Source: Actinocorallia sp. API 0066 (lineage in GTDB: Bacteria; Actinomycetota; Actinomycetes; Streptosporangiales; Streptosporangiaceae). Taken from it: a DNA stretch of 64,000 nt. Below are positions 42,059-51,156 of the stretch, piece by piece. The notes beneath the pieces were generated by a model. It did not search any database. It saw only the letters and a list, made by a program, of their open reading frames with translations, and was not told the DNA's origin. Position 1 is the stretch's first letter, and the number at the start of each line of letters is the position of its first letter. Both the position numbers and the translations under genes were made by a program. The DNA is taken from contig NZ_JAJLQY010000001.1 of the NCBI RefSeq assembly GCF_020991275.1, positions 930,001 through 994,000 of the forward strand, written 5' to 3'.

Positions 42059-43231
42059 TCAAGCGGTGACCACGGACACGCCGGGGCCCGCGTCGCCGTC
42101 GAGATCCACGTCGACGCCGAGCTCCTCGGCGATGCGCATGGCCTCCTCCACCAGGGTCTCCACGATCTGGTCCTCCGGCACGGTCTTGATGACCTCGCCC
42201 TTGACGAAGATCTGGCCCTTGCCGTTTCCGGACGCGACGCCGAGGTCGGCCTCGCGCGCCTCGCCGGGGCCGTTCACGACACAGCCCATGACCGCGACGC
42301 GCAGCGCCACCGGGAAGCCCTCAAGGGCGGCGGTCACCTGGTTGGCGAGCGTGTAGACGTCCACCTGGGCGCGGCCGCAGGACGGGCAGGAGATGATCTC
42401 CAGGCCGCGCTCGCGCAGGCCGAGGGATTCGAGGATCTGGTTGCCGACCTTGATCTCCTCGACCGGCGGGGCCGACAGGGAGACGCGGATGGTGTCGCCG
42501 ATGCCCTGGGACAGCAGGGCGCCGAACGCGACGGCGGACTTGATCGTGCCCTGGAAGGCGGGACCGGCCTCGGTGACGCCGAGGTGGAGCGGGTAGTCGC
42601 ACTTGGCGGCGAGCTGCCGGTACGCCTCGATCATGACGACCGGGTCGTTGTGCTTGACGGAGATCTTGATGTCGCGGAAGCCGTGCTCCTCGAACAGGGA
42701 GCACTCCCACAGCGCGGACTCGACCAGCGCCGCGGGGGTCGCCTTGCCGTACTTCTCCAGCAGCCGCTTGTCCAGCGATCCGGCGTTGACGCCGATGCGG
42801 ATCGGGACGCCGGCGTCGGAGGCGGCGCGGGCGATCTCGCCCACCTTGTCGTCGAACTTCTTGATGTTGCCGGGGTTGACCCGCACCGCCGCGCAGCCGG
42901 CGTCGATGGCCGCGAAGACGTACTTGGGCTGGAAGTGGATGTCGGCGATGACCGGGATCGGCGACTTGCGGGCGATCTGCGGCAGCGCGTCGGCGTCGTC
43001 CTGGGACGGACACGCCACCCTGACGATCTGACACCCGGCCGTCGCGAGCTGCGCGATCTGCTGGAGCGTGGAGTTGACGTCCGAGGTGAGGGTCGTCGTC
43101 ATCGACTGGACGGACACGGGGGCGTCGCCGCCCACCGGCACGCTCCCGACCATGATCTGACGCGACTTGCGGCGTGGGGAGACCTGAGGAGCCTGGGGGC
43201 GGATCTTCGGCAGACCGAGTTCGACGCTCAT
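42059..43231 (-). CDS. ispG: 4-hydroxy-3-methylbut-2-enyl diphosphate synthase (IspG/GcpE)
   Basis: A 390-residue enzyme of the MEP isoprenoid pathway that reductively converts methylerythritol cyclodiphosphate to HMBPP with a [4Fe-4S] cluster. The cluster ligands are in CPSCGR and [10 protein letters not shown]. The TIM-barrel part shows [19 protein letters not shown] and ADIHFQPKY. Length is that of the short bacterial form. It follows dxr after only 4 nt, with AGGA placed unusually close (about 2-3 nt) to its ATG. It is an early supplier of the prenyl units used by the terpenoid cluster in this window. Confidence 0.95.
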   Translation of the reverse strand: MSVELGLPKIRPQAPQVSPRRKSRQIMVGSVPVGGDAPVSVQSMTTTLTSDVNSTLQQIAQLATAGCQIVRVACPSQDDADALPQIARKSPIPVIADIHFQPKYVFAAIDAGCAAVRVNPGNIKKFDDKVGEIARAASDAGVPIRIGVNAGSLDKRLLEKYGKATPAALVESALWECSLFEEHGFRDIKISVKHNDPVVMIEAYRQLAAKCDYPLHLGVTEAGPAFQGTIKSAVAFGALLSQGIGDTIRVSLSAPPVEEIKVGNQILESLGLRERGLEIISCPSCGRAQVDVYTLANQVTAALEGFPVALRVAVMGCVVNGPGEAREADLGVASGNGKGQIFVKGEVIKTVPEDQIVETLVEEAMRIAEELGVDVDLDGDAGPGVSVVTA

Positions 43232-43235
43232 GTTC

Positions 43236-44423
43236 CTATTGTGTCAGTCGTTGCCGCGTGCTCTCGCGGGCCCACTGATCAGCCGTGAGCACGTCGTCGA
43301 GCGTGGGCGTCCGGATTGTCTGATGTGCCGAGACGATATCCGAGACGGTGTCCACTATGGAAGGAAATGAGATGTGGCCTTTGAGGAAAGCTTCAACGCA
43401 CTCTTCGTTCGCAGCGTTATAGACAGCGGGTGAGGTTCCGCCCTCCTCGCCGACCTGGCGGGCGAGCTGGACCGCCGGGAACGCCTCGTCGTCCAGCGGG
43501 AACAGCTCCCACGTGTGCGCCTTGGTCCAGTCCACGCCGTAGTCGGGACGGTCGATGCGGTCCGGCCAGGTGAGGCCGAGCGCGATCGGCAGCCGCATGT
43601 CCGGCGGGCTCGCCTGGGCCAGCGTTGACCCGTCAACGAACTCCACCATGGAATGGATCACCGACTGCGGATGCACCATCACGGTGATGCGGTCGAAGGG
43701 GATGTCGAACAGCAGATGCGCCTCGATCACCTCAAGGCCCTTGTTCACCAGCGTCGCCGAATTCACCGTGATGACGGGGCCCATCGCCCACGTCGGGTGG
43801 TTGAGCGCGTCGGCGGGCGTCACCTTCTCCAGCTCCGCGCGGCTCCGGCCCCGGAACGGGCCGCCGGAGGCCGTCACGACGAGCCTGCGCACCTCCTCGG
43901 CGCGGCCGCCCACCAGGCACTGGGCCAGCGCGGAGTGCTCGGAGTCCACGGGCACGATCTGGCCCGGCCTGGCGCGCGCCTTCACCAGCGGGCCGCCGAC
44001 GATGAGGGACTCCTTGTTGGCCAGGGCCAGGGTGCGCCCCGCGTCCAGGGCGGCGAGGGTCGAGGACAGGCCGAGCGCGCCCGTGACGCCGTTGAGGACG
44101 ACGTCGCAGGGGTGCGCGGCGACCTCCGCGACCGCCTCGGGGCCCGCGAGGATCTTCGGGATGCGGTACTCGCCCCGGTTGTAGCCGCGCTTGGCGGCCT
44201 CCGCGTAGAACGCGAGCTGGAGGTCCTGCGCGGCGGTGGCGCGCGCGACGGCGACGACCTCGGGCTGGAACTCCAACGCCTGCGCGGCCAGCAGCTCCAC
44301 CTGCCCGCCGCCCGCGGCCAGGCCGACGACCCGGAACCTGCCGGGCTCACGACGGGCGATGTCCAGGGCCTGCGTGCCGATCGAGCCCGTCGAGCCGAGC
44401 ACGACGATGTCCTTCACCTGCAT
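43236..44423 (-). CDS. dxr: 1-deoxy-D-xylulose 5-phosphate reductoisomerase
   Basis: A 395-residue MEP-pathway enzyme that converts DXP to MEP with NADPH. Visible motifs: NADPH fold [24 protein letters not shown], metal/substrate site [23 protein letters not shown], and [22 protein letters not shown]. The last about 45 codons (43300-43440) are near 52% GC against about 70% around them. In many actinobacteria a site-2 protease gene (rip1-like) lies between dxr and ispG; here the two are 4 nt apart. ATG at 44423 has GGAG about 7 nt upstream. Confidence 0.95.
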   Translation of the reverse strand: MQVKDIVVLGSTGSIGTQALDIARREPGRFRVVGLAAGGGQVELLAAQALEFQPEVVAVARATAAQDLQLAFYAEAAKRGYNRGEYRIPKILAGPEAVAEVAAHPCDVVLNGVTGALGLSSTLAALDAGRTLALANKESLIVGGPLVKARARPGQIVPVDSEHSALAQCLVGGRAEEVRRLVVTASGGPFRGRSRAELEKVTPADALNHPTWAMGPVITVNSATLVNKGLEVIEAHLLFDIPFDRITVMVHPQSVIHSMVEFVDGSTLAQASPPDMRLPIALGLTWPDRIDRPDYGVDWTKAHTWELFPLDDEAFPAVQLARQVGEEGGTSPAVYNAANEECVEAFLKGHISFPSIVDTVSDIVSAHQTIRTPTLDDVLTADQWARESTRQRLTQ

Positions 44424-44541
44424 CTGGCGTCTCCGTCCGTCGCCGCTTGAGCCGCCTCATTGTGCAGGGCGCGGGTACCCGTCATGCAAGTTGACCAAAA
44501 GTAGCCACGCGATCACTCGTGGTGCTGCACACTGTCACGTC

Positions 44542-45462
44542 ATGGGTAAGGAGGGCTGGATCGCGGCGGGCGCCGTCGCGCTGGTCGGTCTGTCGCCGAT
44601 GGCGCCCGCAGGGGGGACCGCGATCCCGTCCTCCGAACCCGTCGTCTCGCACGTGCTCCCGTCCGGGAAGGCGCACCGGGACAAGGTGCTCCGCTACTGG
44701 ACCGCCGACAGGATGACCGGCGCGGTCAGCCCCGTCGCGCCACGGCCCGGACCGCTCGGCAAGGCGGAGCCGCCGGGGCGCAGCAACGGCGCGGTGTGGC
44801 CCCTGGACGGCGGCGTCGTGCCGTCCGTCGGGAAGGTGTTCTTCACCCTCGACGGCCGCGACTACCTGTGCTCGGGGGCCGCGGTGCGCAGTGCCAGCCG
44901 TGACCTCGTTGTCACGGCCGGGCACTGCGCCCGCGGGGCTTCGGGCCGGTGGGCGGAGAACTGGATCTTCGTCCCCGGCTACCGGGAGGGCGGCGGCCCG
45001 CAGGGCGGGTTCCCCGCACGGCTCATGGCCGTGCCCGACCAGTGGGCCTCCAAAGCCGACGACGACTACGACGTCGCCATGGTGGCGTTGCACCAGCGGC
45101 GCGGAAAGCACGTCGCCGACCTCGTCGGGGCCAACACGATCGCGTTCGGCAGGCCACGGGGGCGTCCCGTGCACGCGTTCGGCTACCCGTCGCAGGGGCG
45201 GTACGACGGGGAACGGCTCGCCTACTGCGCGGGCACCCCCGAGCCCGACCCCCACCGGGCGACCGTCGCGCAGGGCCTGCACTGCGACCTCACCCAGGGC
45301 TCCAGCGGCGGGCCCTGGCTGATCGGCTTCGACCCGGCGACGGGCACCGGCACCGTCACGTCCGTCAGCAGCTTCAAGTACGCCGACGACAAGGTGACGA
45401 TGTACGGGCCGTACTTCGGGCAGGCCATCCGCGAGCTGTACGCGCGCACCGAGCGCGTCTAG
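44542..45462 (+). CDS. Secreted trypsin-like serine protease
   Basis: A 306-residue exported protein with a short hydrophobic signal (WIAAGAVALVGLSPMAPAGG) and a propeptide-like stretch to about residue 80. The trypsin-like domain has catalytic His in VVTAGHC, Asp in DDDYDVAMVAL, and Ser in QGSSGGPW. The paired Cys in YLCSG/AGHC and YCAG/HCDL fit disulfides. Such peptidases are common in actinomycete secretomes. ATG at 44542 begins immediately before the signal. No ribosome-binding site is obvious. Confidence 0.85.
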   Translation: MGKEGWIAAGAVALVGLSPMAPAGGTAIPSSEPVVSHVLPSGKAHRDKVLRYWTADRMTGAVSPVAPRPGPLGKAEPPGRSNGAVWPLDGGVVPSVGKVFFTLDGRDYLCSGAAVRSASRDLVVTAGHCARGASGRWAENWIFVPGYREGGGPQGGFPARLMAVPDQWASKADDDYDVAMVALHQRRGKHVADLVGANTIAFGRPRGRPVHAFGYPSQGRYDGERLAYCAGTPEPDPHRATVAQGLHCDLTQGSSGGPWLIGFDPATGTGTVTSVSSFKYADDKVTMYGPYFGQAIRELYARTERV

Positions 45463-45466
45463 CCGC

Positions 45467-46888
45467 TTACAGCTGGAGCCCTGTGAGCACCATGACCTTC
45501 TCGTAGGTGTAGTCCGCCATCGTGCTCGCCACACCCTCGCGGCCCACGCCGGACTGCTTGACGCCGCCGTACGGCATCTGGTCGGCCCGATAGGACGGGA
45601 CGTCGCCCACGATCACGCCGCCGACCTCAAGCTCGCGCTGCGCCTTGAACGCGACGTCCAGGCTGCGGGTGAACACGCCGGCCTGGAGGCCGAACTTGGA
45701 GTCGTTGACCCTGGCGAACGCCGCGTCCACGTCGGCGGCCTTCTCGACCAGGAGGACCGGCCCGAACACCTCCTCGCAGGACACCTCGGCCGTCTCCGGC
45801 ACGTCCGTGAGGACCGTGGGGGCGTAGGACGCGCCGTCCCGCTTGCCGCCGGTGAGGACGGTGCCGCCCGAGCGGTTCACCCAGTCCTCGACGCGCTCGG
45901 CGGCGTCCTGGCCGATCAGCGGGCCGACCTGGGTCCTGTCGTCCCACGGGTCGCCGGTGACCAGGCCCTCGACGGCGGCGACGAGCTTCGGGACGAACTT
46001 CTCGTAAGCCTCGTCGCCCACCACGTAGACCCGCTGCACGGCGATGCAGGACTGGCCCGCCTGGTAGTTCGAGAACAGGGCGGTGCGCTGGGCCGCCCAG
46101 TCGAGGTCGGCGTCCGGGCAGACGACGGCGGCGGCGTTCCCGCCGAGTTCGAGGACGACGTGCTTGCCCGGCACCGAGTCCCGGATCGCGTACCCGACCG
46201 GCCCGGAGCCGGTGAAGGAGACGATCGGAAGGCGGGGGTCCTCGGTGAGGGCGGAGGCACGGTCGTTCGGGACGGGCAGTACCGAGAACATGCCTTCGGG
46301 CAGATCCGTCTCGGCGAGCAGCTCGCCCAGCAGCAGCGCCGACAGCGGCGTCTTGGGCGCGGGCTTCACCACGACCGGCGCGCCGACCGCGATCGCCGGG
46401 GCGACCTTGTGCGCTGTCAGGTTCAGCGGGAAGTTGAACGGGGTGATCGCCAGCACCGGGCCGTGCGGGGCCCGCGCCACATAGGCGAGGCGGCCCTCGG
46501 CGGCCGGGTCGGTGTCCAGCCGCAGCGCGCTGCCGCTCCAGCGGCGCGCCTCCTCGGCGGCGAACCGGAACACCGAGACCGCGCGGCCCACCTCGCCCCG
46601 CGCCCACAGCAGCGGCTTGCCGTTCTCGGCGGTGATCAGCCTCGCGATCTCCTCCTTGCGCTCCTCCAGGCGGCGGGCCACGTGGGCGAGGGCCTCGGCC
46701 CTGACGTGCAGGGGCAGCGCGGCGGCCTTCTTGCGGACGGCGTGCGCGGCCGCCACCGCCTCCTCGACCTGGGCCTCGGTCGGCACGGCGGCCCGGCCGA
46801 CCTCGCGCCCGTCCCACGGGTGCGTCACGACGATCTCGTCATCACCGGTGGCGGCCCGCCCGGCCAGCCAGAAAGGAGTAGCGCTCAT
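45467..46888 (-). CDS. NAD(P)-dependent aldehyde dehydrogenase
   Basis: A 473-residue aldehyde dehydrogenase. Motifs include VLAITPFNFPLNLTAHKVAPA, VVKPAPKTPLSA, SFTGSGPVGYAI, LELGGNAA with the general base Glu, and catalytic Cys in YQAGQSCIAVQR. The branch resembles semialdehyde/lactaldehyde dehydrogenases. With gabT and the polyamine genes in this window it could oxidise succinate semialdehyde or an aminoaldehyde, but the gene is not physically linked to them. It ends 5 nt from the convergent protease gene. Confidence 0.85.
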   Translation of the reverse strand: MSATPFWLAGRAATGDDEIVVTHPWDGREVGRAAVPTEAQVEEAVAAAHAVRKKAAALPLHVRAEALAHVARRLEERKEEIARLITAENGKPLLWARGEVGRAVSVFRFAAEEARRWSGSALRLDTDPAAEGRLAYVARAPHGPVLAITPFNFPLNLTAHKVAPAIAVGAPVVVKPAPKTPLSALLLGELLAETDLPEGMFSVLPVPNDRASALTEDPRLPIVSFTGSGPVGYAIRDSVPGKHVVLELGGNAAAVVCPDADLDWAAQRTALFSNYQAGQSCIAVQRVYVVGDEAYEKFVPKLVAAVEGLVTGDPWDDRTQVGPLIGQDAAERVEDWVNRSGGTVLTGGKRDGASYAPTVLTDVPETAEVSCEEVFGPVLLVEKAADVDAAFARVNDSKFGLQAGVFTRSLDVAFKAQRELEVGGVIVGDVPSYRADQMPYGGVKQSGVGREGVASTMADYTYEKVMVLTGLQL

Positions 46889-47901
46889 GCCTCCACGCTA
46901 ACCCCGCGCCGGGCCCCCGTCCCACTGTCCACTATGGATTGTGCCCCCTCCACAATGTCCCCTGCCCTGACGCGTCCCGCGCCCTGCCCGCGCCGGGCTC
47001 GCCGGGGCGGACGAGGCCCTGCTCGTAGGCGAAGACGACGGCGGCGACGCGGTCGCGCAGGCCCGTCTTGGCCAGGACGCGCGAGAGGTGGGTCTTGACC
47101 GTCGCCTCCCTGCCGTGCGGTCCGCGCGACGGCGTCCATGTGGCCGCGCGCCCGCTCCGGATCGACCTTGCCGACCTCGCTCGCCGCCCCCGCGTTCACC
47201 GCGATCACCGAGAGGGCGTGCGCGACGACGTCGTGCAGCTCCCGCGCGATCCGCAGCCGTTCGGCCGCGACCGCCTCCCTGGCCCGTTCCCGCACCCGCT
47301 CCTCGGCGGCCCGCACGGCCGCGTCACGGCGCCGCAGCAGCAGCCCGGCACCCCACGCGCCGACGATGAAGAAGACCATCACCACCAGCGACGACACGTC
47401 CGTCTCGGGCCCGTAGAACCGCAGCCGCTCGGCGCCCAGCATGCCGCCGAGCGCGAGCGCGCACCCGGCCGCCGCGCCCGCCGCCGACCGCGTGTACAGC
47501 GCCGTCGCGAACACCGCGAGCAGGATCGTCGGGAACGGCGCGACGGTGGCGGGCGCCGCGCTCGCGGTCGCCGCGCGCAGCAGCAGCGCCGCCACCGCGA
47601 CCCCGAGCACCCCGAGCGGCGCCCGCCTGAGCAGCGCGACGGGCAGCGTCATCACCAGCGCGAACGCGATCTCGCCCGCGAGGGGGTCGGGCCCGTCCGG
47701 CAGCACTTCGAGCACCGCCCACACCGCGAGCCCCACGGCCAGTACAAGATCTGCCCGCCCCGACCCCCACGGCAACCCCGCCGGACCCCCCTCGGGCCGC
47801 CTCGCGCCCGCCGCGCCCCGCTCCCGGTCGTCGGCGACGGCGTGCGGCTCGGTCGCCGACGGGGCGGTCTGCGGGCCGGTGGGGGGTCGGGTGGTGGTCA
47901 C
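46885..47901 (-). pseudogene. Truncated NarL-type sensor histidine kinase fused out of frame to its response regulator
   Basis: The first about 263 codons encode a two-component kinase: several membrane helices (residues 50-190) and a HisKA_3 domain with the phospho-acceptor in RIARELHDVVAHALSVIAVN. Immediately after VARTARQ (near 47112) the kinase sequence stops and the frame runs through 75 Arg/Pro-rich codons of another frame. The entire ATPase (HATPase_c) domain is missing. The sequence beyond the junction matches the end of a LuxR/NarL response regulator in a different frame. A single deletion removed the kinase C-terminus and most of the regulator. The product would be non-functional as a kinase. 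Confidence 0.8.
46932..47110 (-). pseudogene. Remnant of a NarL/LuxR response regulator (C-terminal helix-turn-helix)
   Basis: Read in its own frame, this stretch encodes EATVKTHLSRVLAKTGLRD and then RVAAVVFAYEQGLVRPG, the DNA-recognition helix and terminus of a NarL-family regulator, followed by about 22 further codons to TAG at 46934-46932. The receiver domain and start are gone. It is joined directly to the truncated kinase gene in another frame, marking the deletion junction at about 47108-47116. Confidence 0.8.
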
Positions 47902-48031
47902 GGAGGTGACGGTACCCGGCGGGGGCGGGACCGCCGTCTGTCTCCGGGATGATGCGGTTCATCCCGTGGAGGTGTCCGTGGGGGCTCGCGGGCGGATGTG
48001 GGTGGGATGTCCTGGTTCTTAGCTTTGCGGC

Positions 48032-48571
48032 ATGGAGACGAGATTCTTTGTTCGGCCGGTGGCGGTGAGCGGGTTGCTGGGCGGGCTCGCGTTGGCGGTT
48101 ACGGGGCTGATGCAGGCGGTGCGGCCGCAGGACGCCGAACCGAAGGTGACCGGGGAAGAGCACGTGATCCTCGGGCTGTTCGCGGCGGCGCTGGTGCTGC
48201 TGGCGCCGCTCGTGTGGACGCTCGCCGGGCTGGGTGGCCGGGCCGCGCGGGCGGGCGCGGCGCTCGTCGTGGCGGGGCACGCGCTGCTCGCGTTCGGCGC
48301 GACCGCCTCGAACCTCAACGGCGAGGACTACGCGTGGTTCCCGGCCGTGGCCGTCCCGGCGAACCTCGCGGTGCTGGCGGGCTCGATCACCCTGGCCGTG
48401 GGACTCTGGCGCGTCCCGGGCCTGCGCCCCTACGCCGCCGCGCTCCCGCTCACCTGGCTCTGCACGATCCCCCTCTCCCAACTCGGCGGCCCCCTCCTCG
48501 CGGGCCTCTACTGGCTGCTCGCCCTACGCCTTCTCGCCCTACGCGCCCCCACGCCCGCCGCCACGCACTGA
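48032..48571 (+). CDS. Four-helix membrane protein of unknown function
   Basis: A 179-residue integral membrane protein with about five hydrophobic stretches (SGLLGGLALAVTGLMQA, ILGLFAAALVLLAPLVWTL, AGAALVVAGHALLAFGATA, ANLAVLAGSITLAVGLW, LLAGLYWLLALRLLAL). No motif for transport or catalysis was recognised. There is no ribosome-binding site before the ATG; a TTAGCT element about 8 nt upstream may give a leaderless mRNA. It lies between the decayed two-component locus and a small minus-strand gene. Confidence 0.7.
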   Translation: METRFFVRPVAVSGLLGGLALAVTGLMQAVRPQDAEPKVTGEEHVILGLFAAALVLLAPLVWTLAGLGGRAARAGAALVVAGHALLAFGATASNLNGEDYAWFPAVAVPANLAVLAGSITLAVGLWRVPGLRPYAAALPLTWLCTIPLSQLGGPLLAGLYWLLALRLLALRAPTPAATH

Positions 48572-48625
48572 CCCCGCGCCCTCCGGAGGCGCCGCACGCC
48601 GCTCTGACGCCCTGACCCACGGCCC

Positions 48626-49009
48626 TCAGGGGTCGGGCAGGTCGCGCCAGAGTTCGGCGGCCCGGGCGAGGAGGTGGCGGAGTTCGGGGCCGGGGAGGAC
48701 GGCGGCGTCGGGGGCGCGGCCCACGTGGAACGTCCACAGGCCCCAGATCTCGGCGACGTCGGGATCGAAGAGGCCCGCCCACTCGGGTGGGACGTCTTCG
48801 GGGTCGGTGAGCCGGGTGGCGGCGAAGGTGTCGGGGACGGTGATGCCGGGGCCGTCGGGGGCGAACCACTCGGCCCACGCCTCCTCCCGGCGGCGTCCCC
48901 TGAGCCGGGCCCAGTCCCGCGCGAACTCCAGGAGGTCCCGGAGGACGTGCAGCGGGTCGTCCGCGACGACGGGCCTGCCGTTCTCCATCCGCAGTGTCCG
49001 CACGGCCAC
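48626..49009 (-). CDS. Hypothetical acidic protein
   Basis: A 127-residue soluble protein of unknown function, rich in Trp, Glu and Asp (LLEFARDWARLRGRRREEAWAEWFAPDGPG, then EIWGLWTFHVGRAPDAAVLPGPELRHLLARAAELW). The ATG at 49009 gives a protein with normal codon bias. No domain recognised. It is upstream of, and convergent with, nothing obviously related. Confidence 0.6.
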   Translation of the reverse strand: MAVRTLRMENGRPVVADDPLHVLRDLLEFARDWARLRGRRREEAWAEWFAPDGPGITVPDTFAATRLTDPEDVPPEWAGLFDPDVAEIWGLWTFHVGRAPDAAVLPGPELRHLLARAAELWRDLPDP

Positions 49010-49064
49010 AAGTCTGCCCGCCCCCGATTCGCCCGGCCATGGCTTTCCGAGGGTGACGGGTGGG

Positions 49065-50114
49065 TCAGAGGGTGCCTCGGCGCCATTCGTGGACGAGGAG
49101 GTAGGCGAGGTAGGCGCCGCCCAGGGCCATCGTGTAGATGCCGACGGGGAGGTCGTCGAACAGGGGGAGCTGTTGGGCGGCGAGGTCGGCCAGGGGGAGG
49201 AGGACGGCGCCGGTGAGGGCGGACAGGGCCAGGTGGGGGCCGGAGGCGTTCGTCAGGCGGCGGGCTATCTGGGGGCCGCACAGGGCGAGGAAGGCGATGG
49301 GGCCCGCCGCCGCGACGGCCGCCCCGGACAAGCCGATCGACAGCAGCACGGCGAGCGTCTTGGTGCGCGCGGGGGCGGCGCCCAGGGCCTCGGCCGTCTC
49401 GTCGCCCATCTCCACGACGGCGAGGTCGCGGAAGAGGAACAGGCAGACGGGAAGGGCGACGAGCAGCGCTGTCGCGGCCGTCAGCGCGTCGTCCCAGGAG
49501 GAGGCGTTGAGGCTGCCGTTGACGTACGCCTTGAGCACGCTCGCCCTGTCGCGTTCGACGGCGTAGACGACGTACTCGATCAGCGCGTTGGCGATGGCGG
49601 CCACGCCGATGCCCGCGACGACGAGCCGTCCCGGGCTGCGGAAGCCCGCGCCCGTCGCCAGGTACACGACGGTCATCGCGAGCGCCGCGCCGAGCACCGC
49701 GCCCACCGGGACGGGCAGCACGCCGGGGAACAGCAGCGCCGTCATGGCGGCGCCCGCCCCCGCCCCGGCGCCGAGCCCGATGACGTCGGGCGAGCCGAGC
49801 GGGTTGCGGGTCACCGACTGGAACAGCGCGCCGGACAGCCCGAACGCCGCGCCCACGGCCATCGCGGTGACCAGCCGGGGCCCACGGAGCCTTTTGATGA
49901 CGAACGCGTCCTTGCCTTGCGCGCCACCCGTGAGCGCGGAAGGCAGGTCGGCGAGGGCGACGCCGAGCCTCCCCAGCGTGAGCGTCGCGACCGAAGCCAC
50001 CGCGAGCAGCACCAGCAGGAGCGCCCCGATAGAGAGGCTGCGCACGCGGACGGGGAAGGCGAGGCCCGGAGCGACTCGGACGAGGCGCTTCCCGGCGGGC
50101 GCGGCGGCGGTCAC
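49065..50114 (-). CDS. FecCD-family siderophore ABC permease
   Basis: A 349-residue inner-membrane permease with about nine helices. Family motifs: QSVTRNPLGSPDVIGLGAGAGAGA, then the cytoplasmic loop GDETAEALGAAPARTK and GPIAFLALCGPQIARRL. It pairs with the following permease to import ferric siderophore. Its GTG overlaps the stop of the preceding permease gene (GTGA). No ATPase gene is found nearby, so an orphan or shared ATPase must energise it. Confidence 0.9.
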   Translation of the reverse strand: MTAAAPAGKRLVRVAPGLAFPVRVRSLSIGALLLVLLAVASVATLTLGRLGVALADLPSALTGGAQGKDAFVIKRLRGPRLVTAMAVGAAFGLSGALFQSVTRNPLGSPDVIGLGAGAGAGAAMTALLFPGVLPVPVGAVLGAALAMTVVYLATGAGFRSPGRLVVAGIGVAAIANALIEYVVYAVERDRASVLKAYVNGSLNASSWDDALTAATALLVALPVCLFLFRDLAVVEMGDETAEALGAAPARTKTLAVLLSIGLSGAAVAAAGPIAFLALCGPQIARRLTNASGPHLALSALTGAVLLPLADLAAQQLPLFDDLPVGIYTMALGGAYLAYLLVHEWRRGTL

Positions 50115-51148
50115 GCCGTCCTCTTCATCCTGCGCACGGCGACGAGCAGGGCGGGCGCGCCGACGAAGGCGGTGACGACCCCGACCATGAGCTCCTGCGG
50201 GCGCAGCACGAGCCGTCCGACGACGTCGGCGCACAGCAGCAGCGCCGGGCCGAGCAGCGCGGAGAAGACGAGCTGCCGCCGGAAGTCGGCGCCGACGAGC
50301 GCCCGCACCACGTGCGGCACCGCGAGCCCGACGAACGCGACGGGCCCGACGGCGGCGGTGGCGGCGGCGCCGAGCACGGTCGCGGCGAGCAGCCCGACGG
50401 CCTTGGTCCGCGCGGGCTTCGCGCCGAGCGCGGCGGCCGGGTCGTCGCCGAGGGCGACGGTGTTGAGGGCGCCGCCGAGCAGCAGCGCGACGGCGAGGGC
50501 GCCGCCCGCGAGTGGCAGCACCGCCCACAGCACGTCGAAGCCGCGTCCGCCGAGCGAGCCGACGACCCAGTACCGGTAGCCGTCGAACACCTGCGGCCTG
50601 CTCAGTGTGACGGCCTGGACGTAGGCCATGAGGATCGCGGAGAGCACCGCCCCGGCCAGCACGAGCCTGACCGTGCCGGAGCCGCCGCCGCGCGTCCCCA
50701 CGGCGTACACGACGAGCCCGGCGAGCAGCGCGCCCGGCAGCGACCACCACAGCGTCGCCAGCTGCCCGGAGACGCCGAGGTAGGCGCTCGCGGTGACGAT
50801 GCTCGCGGACGCGCCGGCGGTGACGCCGAGCAGGCCGGGTTCGGCGAGCGGGTTGCGGGTGACGCCCTGCATGAGGGTGCCCGCGACGGCGAGGCTCGCG
50901 CCCGCCACGAGGCCGAGGAGGGTCCGGGGGTACCTGCTCTCCACGACGGTGGTGATGTAGGGGTCGCCCTGCCCACGCAGCACGTCCCATACGGCTCGGA
51001 AGGACGTCGGGAGGCTGCCGTGCGTGACGCTCGCCAGAAGCGCCACGGCGAGCAGCGTGAGCGCGAGGAGAAGGGTGAACGCCGACCGCGCGGCGCCGGG
51101 GCCCTTGCGCCCGGTGCCGCGCGGCGGCGTCGTAGCCGATGCGGCCAT
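50111..51148 (-). CDS. FecCD-family siderophore ABC permease
   Basis: A 345-residue permease, partner of the downstream one. Family motifs: YPRTLLGLVAGASLAVAGTLMQG, TRNPLAEPGLLGVTAGASASI, GDDPAAALGAKPARTKA and GPVAFVGLAVPHVVRAL. About nine transmembrane helices. ATG at 51148 lies 8 nt after the stop of the binding-protein gene, so the three genes form one operon controlled by the iron box at 52246-52264. Confidence 0.9.
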   Translation of the reverse strand: MAASATTPPRGTGRKGPGAARSAFTLLLALTLLAVALLASVTHGSLPTSFRAVWDVLRGQGDPYITTVVESRYPRTLLGLVAGASLAVAGTLMQGVTRNPLAEPGLLGVTAGASASIVTASAYLGVSGQLATLWWSLPGALLAGLVVYAVGTRGGGSGTVRLVLAGAVLSAILMAYVQAVTLSRPQVFDGYRYWVVGSLGGRGFDVLWAVLPLAGGALAVALLLGGALNTVALGDDPAAALGAKPARTKAVGLLAATVLGAAATAAVGPVAFVGLAVPHVVRALVGADFRRQLVFSALLGPALLLCADVVGRLVLRPQELMVGVVTAFVGAPALLVAVRRMKRTA

Positions 51149-51156
51149 GCGCGGGG

